From the NCBI GenBank assembly GCA_029941135.1, contig JAPYRI010000017.1, positions 1 through 40,618 of the forward strand: a stretch of 40,618 nt of DNA, given 5' to 3'. The notes under the pieces were generated by a model, which was given only the letters and a program-made list of their open reading frames with translations, was not told the DNA's origin and did not search any database. Both the position numbers and the translations under genes were made by a program. Below, one piece after another: positions 25,281-32,140 of the stretch. The stretch is from Alphaproteobacteria bacterium. Lineage in GTDB: Bacteria; Pseudomonadota; Alphaproteobacteria; JAPYRI01. Positions within the stretch are counted from its first letter, which is position 1, and each line of letters starts with the position of its first letter.

Positions 25281-25536
25281 CTTGGCACTACCGCCGGGCT
25301 TTTACTCTGCCGCCACCGGTAAGGGCGCGCTCAAGAGCTCATTGCGCACTAGAATAATTCTCAACCCCTAAACTGGACCGAGAGACGGGTGTGGCGCTAA
25401 GAACTAACGCATTGAACATGTCGCTGATACCAAGATATTCCTTCTCTCTTCTTTCCTCTCAATCTCGAAATTCAGAAGACAGGGAGTTACTATACGATGC
25501 CCTAAAGGAGATTCACCTTTTTCACGGGAGGGCGAT
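25281..25536. other. Intergenic stretch with no supported gene
   Basis: Part of a 356-nt gap between the hydratase and the luciferase-like gene. I see no ORF of note, no RNA gene and no clear terminator. A GGGAGGGCGAT ribosome-like site near 25525-25536 leads into a short frame discussed separately. Confidence 0.4.
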
Positions 25537-25638
25537 ATGAACGAACACGAACAAGTTCTCCGTATTATCCAGACGAAGAACTAATTGCCCATCGAGCTTG
25601 ACCCCGTGCCAATTCACGACCTTCTTGGTGATCACTAA
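25537..25638 (+). pseudogene. Short leader-like frame interrupted by TAA, coupled to the next start
   Basis: ATG 25537 follows a strong GGGAGGGCGAT site and reads MNEHEQVLRIIQTKN, then TAA at 25582-25584. The same frame continues without another stop (LPIELDPVPIHDLLGDH) to a TAA at 25636-25638 that overlaps the next ATG as TAATG. A 33-codon small protein with one nonsense change, or a real 15-aa leader peptide, both fit. No homologue recognised. Confidence 0.4.
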
Positions 25639-26660
25639 TGAAAATTGCGCTCTATGCGAATACTCACGGCATTCCCTATCGCGATGCCACCGACCTGCAT
25701 GCCGAATCGGTCTCTACTGACCAGATGCAGCCAATTAATACCGCGCAACAGGCGGAACGCTCGGGATTTCACTCTATCTGGTTTCCGGACCACGTTTGTA
25801 TGCCGATAGCCTCGGACAGTGCGCATACGGCCAACGCATCCGGCGAGCGCGCTTATTCGGCGCAGCATAATATGCTTGATGCACAGATCGTAATGGGAGC
25901 AGTCGCTGCCTCGACCACCACCATCAAGTTAGGCACCACCTGTTTGATCGCACCATATCGCCACCCCTTATCTGATGCTCGCCAACTCGCCACTATTGAT
26001 GTGCTTTCCGAGGGACGTGTGATCGTGGGTGTGGCGGCTGGATGGATGGCAGAGGAGTACTCGGCACTAGGTTTGGATATCAGCGAGCGGAATTCCCGTC
26101 TTGAAGAATGTATTGAGATCTACAAGCGATCCTGGACTGATTCAGTCGTCGAGTTTCAAGGCAAACACTATCAGTTCAGCAATTTATCGATGGACCCCAA
26201 ACCGGTTCAGCCCTCAGGGCCGCCTGTGGTCTTTGGTGCAGTCACTCCAGCCGGTGCCCGCCGGGCAATTCGCTGTGCAGATGGCCTGTACCCACTGTTT
26301 TTGGACCCTACGGCACGGCCAGATCGTTACCTAAATTTGCAAGATGAAATCCGTCGCGAAGCCGAGCGAATCGGTAAATCCACTGAAGGATTTCATATGC
26401 TCTGTGCCGCGTCAGGCAGGCTCACTGATACAGCACAGCCAACTGGTCAAGCTCGCTCTATTTGCACCGGATCCGTTGACCAGGTGCTTGAGGATCTGGC
26501 TGGGTTCGCTGACAACGGCTACTCACTTGTCGTACTGGCACTGGATTGCCCTTCTAAAACTCGCGCAGAATTTATCGAGCAAATCGAGCGATTTGGCCAG
26601 GAAGTAATTCCGGAGGCATCCAGATTGACCCCGAGTGGCGAATGGCAGCCCGTTGACTAG
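25638..26660 (+). CDS. LLM class (luciferase-like) flavin-dependent oxidoreductase
   Basis: 340 aa TIM-barrel protein of the bacterial luciferase-like family, which use reduced FMN or F420. Recognisable parts are AERSGFHSIWFPDHVCMP, TTTIKLGTTCLIAPYRHPL, DVLSEGRVIVGVAAGWMAEEYSALGL, the NSRLEECIEIYKRSW block and PKPVQPSGPPVVFGA. The C-terminal part (SVDQVLEDLAGFADNGYSLVVLALD) is typical. The sequence looks like subfamilies often named F420-dependent, but an alphaproteobacterium may lack F420 and use FMN, so the cofactor is left open. The start overlaps the stop of the upstream short frame (TAATG), suggesting translational coupling. Confidence 0.9.
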   Translation: MKIALYANTHGIPYRDATDLHAESVSTDQMQPINTAQQAERSGFHSIWFPDHVCMPIASDSAHTANASGERAYSAQHNMLDAQIVMGAVAASTTTIKLGTTCLIAPYRHPLSDARQLATIDVLSEGRVIVGVAAGWMAEEYSALGLDISERNSRLEECIEIYKRSWTDSVVEFQGKHYQFSNLSMDPKPVQPSGPPVVFGAVTPAGARRAIRCADGLYPLFLDPTARPDRYLNLQDEIRREAERIGKSTEGFHMLCAASGRLTDTAQPTGQARSICTGSVDQVLEDLAGFADNGYSLVVLALDCPSKTRAEFIEQIERFGQEVIPEASRLTPSGEWQPVD

Positions 26661-26835
26661 CCCACTTCGCTAAATTCCGTAAGCTATGGAGACGTTCGCT
26701 CTAAGCTCCGCATACAGAGAGCCCCACGAAGGTTGGGAAGTGCGATTTGAAGGTATTTTCAAGTTAACCACTGCTAACTGTTATTTCAGTGATCAAAATA
26801 TACAAGCGCCACAGATATTCTTATGAATTTATCAG

Positions 26836-27885
26836 TTACGCCATTTGGTTCCAACGGTTGAGCAAATTGGCCATAGTTATCATGTCGTTTGCGGTAAGAC
26901 CTTGGTGAATCGACAGAATGGTTACGTGCTGTCTCAGGCTGCGCTCAAACGGAAAGTTATCGAGAGGGGCTGCAGAATAGTCCGTTGTCCAAAACGCCTC
27001 GCACTCAACATTATGCATGCGCATAAAGGCGTTCAAACCCTTGCGGTCTTGCACCCACACTGGATAGTTTCACGGACAAGCTCCGTCAGGTAATTCGGCT
27101 AATAAGGGACGGACATTTTTACCTGCAGTAAAATGTTGATCTAGAACGCGATAGTTAACCTGTCGCGATGTCTTTATGAACGCGTGATCTATGTGAGCGA
27201 GCAGCAATCGGCTCAGCGCGGGTAGACCCAATCGACACGATCAAGTTCAAGTTTCGTGCCTCCAAACGCCGATATCGATCCGGCGTCTGGATCCGATCGA
27301 TAATCTGCTATGAACATTCGCTCTAAAAACTCTACCGCAGGTTCGAGCAAATAGCTTTTGACCCTTCGGCTACCGTTCGGGAATTGATACAATAAGGTCG
27401 CCTCGATCATCCCTTTTAGTTACCCGCCACTGCAATCTCTTTTGGGGCACGTCGCGGTAAGGTTGGGCCATCAGAAGGGTGAGTAACGTGCAATGCATAG
27501 CCTCCGCCGTCGGTTATAGTGAGGCTCTTTGGCAAACTGAATATTTCCAAATCGCCATCGCTCCCCAGAGGCTGGCCATTTTTACCTGCCGAATACAGTC
27601 CATGAGTATTGTCTTCGATTAGTGAAAGTCGGCTTTTACAAGCGCGTCTAATTCAGCGCCGCAAGAGTACGCAGGAACCAATACGCGATCACCAGCGTTT
27701 AATCCGAGGTCATGCGCACCATGCCAAATGGCAGCGCGGCCATTATACCAGAGCTCGAGTATAGCGGAGTTGAAGGGATGTGGGTTTGACTGGTTTTGGC
27801 GACGAAATTTGAGCCCGGCAAATCCGATCCCATGCGTAAGCCCGTGCCCCACAACAACCTCCGTGAATATGCCCAATATTAACAA
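26836..27885 (-). pseudogene. Decayed DegT/DnrJ/EryC1/StrS-type aminotransferase
   Basis: Pieces of one PLP sugar-aminotransferase-like protein are scattered over frames. From 5' on the minus strand: FNSAILELWYNGRAAIWHGAHDLGLNAGDRVLVPAYSCGAELDALVKADFH (27619-27885); then LIEDNTHGLYSAGKNGQPLGSDGDLEIFSLPKSLTITDGGG in another frame, with the roughly 60-70 residues expected between them deleted; then MIEATLLYQFPNGS...DRVDWVYP (27213-27410) in a third; then SRLLLAHIDHAF...GACP, a TGA at 27070-27072, and NYPVWVQDRKGLNAF ... LSIHQGLTANDMITMANLL. The PLP lysine would be near FSLPKSL. At least two frameshifts, one nonsense codon and one deletion, so non-functional. It lies directly after the tRNA-Asn terminator. 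Confidence 0.8.
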
Positions 27886-27914
27886 GGGGCTAGACTCATA
27901 AGGTCTAACCCCTT
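27884..27914 (-). terminator. Terminator hairpin downstream of tRNA-Asn
   Basis: AAGGGGCTAGAC and GTCTAACCCCTT form a 12-bp stem with one mismatch around a 7-nt loop. It starts 9 nt after the tRNA-Asn CCA on the minus strand and is followed by GTTAATATT, a weak T-rich tail. Position and stem strength fit a tRNA terminator. Confidence 0.65.
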
Positions 27915-27922
27915 GCTTGTAT

Positions 27923-27998
<76 letters not shown>

Positions 27999-28006
27999 TA
28001 AGTGGT

Positions 28007-28033
28007 CAAGACGCTTTTGATTATGGCGTCTTG
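28007..28033. promoter_or_regulatory. Inverted repeat at the tRNA-Asn promoter
   Basis: CAAGACGC-11 nt-GCGTCTTG is a perfect 8-bp inverted repeat just upstream of tRNA-Asn. On the minus strand its loop holds CATAAT, with TTGGTA 17 nt further upstream, a plausible -35/-10 pair. It may be an operator or chance symmetry. Confidence 0.35.
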
Positions 28034-28611
28034 GGCGCTTTATACCAAAGTCAAATTTACGAAACCAGACCTGTCTTACCCAAAATCTGAGACACGGTAA
28101 CATTTTGCCCCAGTGCCATCAGCAGCGGAGTTTGACGTGCTGTGGTTTACAAAACCTGAATGCGACCACTTTCTTGTGACACAACTGGCGCATGGCCGTT
28201 TCACGCCTACCTATTAATGGTGTAATTTTTGCGCCAGGCAAGAGAAATAAGGGATACGTCATGAACCCAATTTTTGTTTTGGCGGTTGGATTAAGCGCGA
28301 GCGCAAATGAAGCTGCGAAATACAGAGTACTAATGAAAATTGTGTTCCCGTTGACGCGATTGACGAGTTGCGGGCTTATGATAACGACACCATGTCAGTA
28401 TTTGGTAATGGGCGCGAGCTCGCACGCATTGTTGTTGTTATTAGAGGGACATCAAACACGTGGATGATGCATCTCATTCACAAAGTTCGTTTCGAAGCCA
28501 GGGGCGATGGCCTATTGTGTCCGGAGGGCGCGGATACGTTGGTGTTGGATGGTCGCCATCATCCGGATTGGGCAAACCGCCCACATTGTCTTGGTTATCG
28601 ACGCCGCTGTC
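28034..28611. other. Degenerate stretch between tRNA-Asn and the integrase remnant
   Basis: About 580 nt with only short, frame-broken ORFs. One continuous piece (VPVDAIDELRAYDNDTMSVFGNGRELARIVVVIRG near 28340-28450) looks protein-like but matches no family I can name. Probably eroded mobile DNA. Confidence 0.4.
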
Positions 28612-28620
28612 GCAGCTGCA

Positions 28621-28815
28621 CATCGCCATTTTTACGCCAGTTGGCTTCTTGCGGAACCTGGTCGTGGCGGCAAGGGTACCTCTTTGACAGATGCGCAATA
28701 CTTGTTGGGCCACTCAAGCATTATGGTAACGGGCGATACTTACGGCCACATGCTGCCGACGCGCGGTGATGAAGCTGCCGAATACGCGCAAGCTGAACGG
28801 GCGCTATTGGAGTAG
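28621..28815 (+). pseudogene. Tyrosine recombinase (phage-type integrase) C-terminal remnant
   Basis: The last 64 codons resemble the end of a tyrosine recombinase: HRHFYASWLL (box II Arg-His), LTDAQYLLGHSSIMVTGDTYGHMLP (the His and catalytic Tyr region) and AEYAQAERALLE. The upstream part of the same ORF does not look like an integrase and the N-terminal DNA-binding and core parts are missing. It points towards tRNA-Cys, whose 3' end is 219 nt away. tRNA genes are common integrase targets, so this is likely a relic of an integrated element. Confidence 0.7.
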
Positions 28816-29033
28816 GGGTCTGGACGCATTGCGCTCTGGTGGCTGCGGAAATCTGGAGACCATTTTTGTTGTGTTTTTGATGAGAACAGCTGCTGGTAGT
28901 AAACGGTAGTAGGTGGAAAAATGGCGGTTTTAAAAGTATTTGTTGGATTTAGCTGTGTTTTGCTGGAAAAGAATCTTGCAGGTGTACAGCAGTGTTAAAT
29001 CGTCATAACCATTTGATATATATAGTAAAAAAC

Positions 29034-29107
29034 TGGAGGCCACGTCCGGATTCGAACCGGAGTAAACGGATTTGCAGTCCGCTGCGTAGCCTCTCCGCCA
29101 CGTGGCC
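29034..29107 (-). tRNA. tRNA-Cys (GCA)
   Basis: 74 nt including CCA. On the minus strand it begins GGCCACGTGGCGGAGAGGC and ends CGTGGCC-T-CCA, a 7-bp acceptor stem. The anticodon loop is CTGCAAA (GCA, Cys) and the T-arm has GGTTCGAATCC. The gene is followed by a T-rich run. Confidence 0.97.
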
Positions 29108-29244
29108 GCCTTATTTCGTTCCTGCAATTCCCGGAACGAGGTGCCGAGTACATGCACGCTAGAACCGCCATTTGCAAGTCCCTTTTCCGGGGTTTCATTG
29201 GCGTCGCCCGCTGATTGTTTCAGGCAGTCCAAGGGGGATCAGCG

Positions 29245-29273
29245 TTGTCATTGACCCGGCTCGGTCGTATAAC
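29245..29273 (+). promoter_or_regulatory. Candidate sigma70-type promoter for the pcm-tolC unit
   Basis: TTGTCA (29245-29250) and TATAAC (29268-29273) are separated by 17 nt, each matching 5 of 6 consensus bases. They lie about 50 nt before the pcm-like start, with GGGAAA as a ribosome site. Motif-based only. Confidence 0.45.
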
Positions 29274-29323
29274 TCGAATAAGAACAACGGCATTCTGGCT
29301 ATTTTGAAAAGTCTGGGAAAATC

Positions 29324-29977
29324 ATGAGCGACCTATCTATTGCTCGTGTGAATATGGTCGAGGGACAAATTCGCGCAAACAAGGTGACTGATCGCCGGAT
29401 CGTCGAGGCCATGGCTGCTGTGCCCCGCGAAAAATTCGTGTCTAAATTATTGGCCGGCGTTGCCTATATTGATGAAGACATCCCTATAGCGCCGGATCGT
29501 TATTTACTTGAACCTATGGTGTTCGCACGGTTGCTCCAAGCCGCTGCAATTGGACCGGACGACGTGGTTCTCGATATCGGCTGCGGCACGGGATACTCGG
29601 CGGCAATATTAGCGCATTTGGCGGCTGCGGTGGTTGCACTTGAGAACGATCAAGGTCTCGCCGACGGCGCGATCGAAAAATTGGCCGAACTCGGGGCAGA
29701 CAATGTAGCGGTTGTGAGCGGAAAACTGTCAAAAGGTTTCCCGGATCAGGGCCCATATGATGTGGTTGTTATAAATGGTAGCGTAGAACGCATCCCGGAA
29801 AACATCGTTTCGCAAGTGTCAAACGGCGGGCGCATAGTCGCGGTAATCAACGAAAGCGGCATTGGCAGGGCCACCCTCATGCGTGTTCAAGACGGACAAA
29901 TAGCGGGTATTCCACTATTCGAAACATCGGTTCCATCCCTGCCGGGTTTCGGTCAGGCGCGGGGATTTGTATTTTAG
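29324..29977 (+). CDS. pcm: Protein-L-isoaspartate O-methyltransferase-like SAM methyltransferase
   Basis: 217 aa. The N-terminus (RVNMVEGQIRANKVTDRRIVEAMAAVPREKFV) and SAM motif I (VVLDIGCGTGYSAAILAHLA) belong to the Pcm group, which repairs isoaspartate in aged proteins. It departs from classic Pcm in the post-I region: PYDVVVINGSVERIPENIVSQVSNGG replaces the usual APYDxIIVTxAxxxxP wording. Alphaproteobacteria often carry such a Pcm-like gene directly before tolC, as here (39 nt gap), so a role tied to the envelope operon rather than general repair is possible. The start has GGGAAA upstream. Family firm; true isoaspartyl activity uncertain. Confidence 0.85.
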   Translation: MSDLSIARVNMVEGQIRANKVTDRRIVEAMAAVPREKFVSKLLAGVAYIDEDIPIAPDRYLLEPMVFARLLQAAAIGPDDVVLDIGCGTGYSAAILAHLAAAVVALENDQGLADGAIEKLAELGADNVAVVSGKLSKGFPDQGPYDVVVINGSVERIPENIVSQVSNGGRIVAVINESGIGRATLMRVQDGQIAGIPLFETSVPSLPGFGQARGFVF

Positions 29978-30016
29978 CAAAGGCTGGCTTGCTCCTGCCG
30001 CAACTCTGGTGTCGCA

Positions 30017-31390
30017 ATGAAACGCCTTATTCCCTTGATTTCGGTTGGTCTTATTGGATTTGTGATGATACCTCATGCGCCTGCGGCGACTCTTGAGGAC
30101 GCCTTAGTCGGCGCGTATCGCACTAATCCGACTATACAAGCTGGCCGCGCGCAACAACGCGCAACAGACGAAACAGTGGCCCAAGCCATGTCGGGCTGGC
30201 GCCCCACTTTATCTAGCTTTGGGTCTTACAGTCATGTGCTCCAGGATTCTGGAATCGGTGGTGCAAACAGCACCGCCAACCCTGACGTAAAATACAACCC
30301 GGCGGGAATTGGGGCTAACCTGTCGCAGCCGTTGTTTCGTGGTGGGCGGACAATAGCCGGGATCCGGGAAGCGAAAAGTTCGGTCCAGGTCGGACGCGAG
30401 AATTTGATATCGATTGAACAGGTTGTACTGCTGCAGTCAATTACGTCTTATATGGATGTTTTCCAAGATCAGGCTGTTCTCGAACTCAACGGTCGCAATG
30501 TTCAGGTATTGACGCGCCAACTGGATGCAACGCGCGATCGTTTTGAAGTCGGTGAGATTACCCGTACCGACGTTGCTCAAGCCGAAGCCGCATTGTCTTC
30601 GGCGATTTCGAGCCGAACTCTGGCCGATGCACAGTTGACTGCAAGTCGGGCTGAATACACAAAATTAGTGGGTTCCGTTCCTAGCGATTTGGAGGAACCG
30701 GTATCCCTGCCGAACCTTCCGGGTAGCGAAGAAGAGAGCAAAGCTATGGCTCTTGCGGCCAATCCGTCTATAGGAGCGGCGAAACATACCGAAGCGGCGG
30801 CACGGCAGGGCGTAAAGGGGGCTGTGGGGGCGTTATTGCCGTCAGCCGACGCTACGGGAGAGATTTCGTATACCGATGATGCCAGCCAATTTGCCACGTT
30901 TGTGCGGGTAAAACGGGTCACGGGAGAGATCACCGTTCCCGTGTATCAAGCGGGCAGGGTGTATTCTCGAGTTCGTGAAGCGCGGCAAATTCACCGCCAA
31001 AGACGTCTGGAAGTGGTGGAAAATCAACGGCAAGTCATTGAGCAAGCCGTAACCACATGGTCAAATTTCAGCGCAGTTCAGAGCACGATTATTTCTCGTC
31101 AGGAACAAGTGCGGGCAAATGAGATCGCCCTTGAAGGCGTCAGGCAAGAGGCAATTGTGGGCTCACGGACAACTCTTGATGTTCTGGAGGAAGAACAGAG
31201 ATTGCTGGACTCGAGGGTTGAATTGATACGCGCCAAACGTGACCAGCAAGTGGCCGCCTACCAATTACTATCTGTGGTTGGTGGCATGACTGCGGCCAAG
31301 TTAAATTTGCCGGTGAACGTTTACGATCCCGACACCAACTACCATAAGGTTCGCAATGCCTGGATCGGCTTCGGACAGTCTGCCGAATAA
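30017..31390 (+). CDS. tolC: TolC family outer membrane efflux protein
   Basis: 457 aa. Signal peptide MKRLIPLISVGLIGFVMIPHAPAA, then the two-repeat TolC fold: TLEDALVGAYRTNPTIQAGRAQQRATDE, SQPLFRGGRTIAGIREAKSS, VGEITRTDVAQAEAALSSA and, in the second repeat, VRQEAIVGSRTTLDVLEEEQRLLDSRVELIRAKRDQQVAAYQLLSVVG. It is the outer-membrane duct for type I secretion and RND/MFS efflux. It ends in a short IGFGQSAE tail without SPOR, in contrast to the paralogue at 2522-4375. It follows the pcm-like gene by 39 nt and precedes popZ, an arrangement common in alphaproteobacteria, so this is likely the housekeeping tolC. Confidence 0.95.
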   Translation: MKRLIPLISVGLIGFVMIPHAPAATLEDALVGAYRTNPTIQAGRAQQRATDETVAQAMSGWRPTLSSFGSYSHVLQDSGIGGANSTANPDVKYNPAGIGANLSQPLFRGGRTIAGIREAKSSVQVGRENLISIEQVVLLQSITSYMDVFQDQAVLELNGRNVQVLTRQLDATRDRFEVGEITRTDVAQAEAALSSAISSRTLADAQLTASRAEYTKLVGSVPSDLEEPVSLPNLPGSEEESKAMALAANPSIGAAKHTEAAARQGVKGAVGALLPSADATGEISYTDDASQFATFVRVKRVTGEITVPVYQAGRVYSRVREARQIHRQRRLEVVENQRQVIEQAVTTWSNFSAVQSTIISRQEQVRANEIALEGVRQEAIVGSRTTLDVLEEEQRLLDSRVELIRAKRDQQVAAYQLLSVVGGMTAAKLNLPVNVYDPDTNYHKVRNAWIGFGQSAE

Positions 31391-31524
31391 GGCCGTTTAA
31401 GGTTGGCGCGGGCTCGTTTAGGTGCCATGCCTGCCATTAGCTTATCTCATTAACAAGGCTAGCTTTTTTGTTTGGGCTACCGTAGGGTTGCCCGCGAAAA
31501 CCACGTGCGAATGATGTTTTTAGT

Positions 31525-32061
31525 ATGAGCGAGTCTGAATCCGAACAACCAGAACCAACAATGGAGGAAATATTAGCCTCCATTCGCCGCATTATTTCGG
31601 AAGACGGCGAGGAAAATGACGCGCCCGAAGCAGACGAGCGGGCCGAAGCGGAAGCAGCATTTGAAGAAGAAATTGTTCTCGAACTGACTGATGTTGTGGA
31701 AGAGGCGCCGGTCGAGGAAATTTTCGATACTGAGCCGGAACCAGAGCCGGAGATCGAAACCGAGATTGAGATTATCGAAGAAGCGGGATCTGAAGCCAGT
31801 TACCAACCTATTCCAGAAGAATTAGAGCCGATAGGCGAAGATGAGAATTTAGTTTCTGATGCGCCTTCGGATGTTACAAGCAATACATTTACTCAACTCT
31901 CTGGCGCTATGCTCCTTCAAGGTTTGACCTTGGATGAATTGGTGCGTGAAATGCTAAAACCCATGCTTAAAGCTTGGCTTGACGGAAACTTGCCGCAGAT
32001 TGTAGAGCGCCTTGTGGAAAGGGAAATTGCCCGCCTGTCTGGTGGCAAACCGCGTGACTAA
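31525..32061 (+). CDS. popZ: PopZ-like pole-organising protein (DUF2497)
   Basis: 178 aa. The N-terminal motif EPTMEEILASIRRIISEDG is the diagnostic PopZ helix that recruits client proteins. A long acidic, Glu/Pro-rich stretch (about residues 30-110, e.g. EPEPEPEIETEIEIIEE) is disordered, as in other PopZ proteins. The C-terminal helices (LTLDELVREMLKPMLKAWLDGNLPQIVERLVEREIARLSGG) form the oligomerisation domain. PopZ builds polar hubs that tether ParB and cell-cycle proteins. Location just before valS matches the order in Caulobacter relatives. The 134-nt gap after tolC suggests its own promoter, but none is clear. Confidence 0.92.
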   Translation: MSESESEQPEPTMEEILASIRRIISEDGEENDAPEADERAEAEAAFEEEIVLELTDVVEEAPVEEIFDTEPEPEPEIETEIEIIEEAGSEASYQPIPEELEPIGEDENLVSDAPSDVTSNTFTQLSGAMLLQGLTLDELVREMLKPMLKAWLDGNLPQIVERLVEREIARLSGGKPRD

Positions 32062-32140
32062 CAGATAATTTGGTGCCGCGCGAAACCTTCGCTATCTTTC
32101 ACCTGAACCCGCGATCCTGATCAAAACGAAAATACCTGCA

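Noticed and set aside
25638-26660. Naming the LLM protein strictly F420-dependent
   Set aside because: Motifs do not separate F420 from FMN here, and F420 synthesis is not evident in the window.
28368-28769. 133-aa ORF overlapping the integrase remnant
   Set aside because: Its end is a shadow of the integrase frame and the first part matches no family; described as degenerate DNA instead.
28930-29232. 100-aa minus-strand ORF
   Set aside because: It covers the tRNA-Cys gene, so it is not a protein gene.
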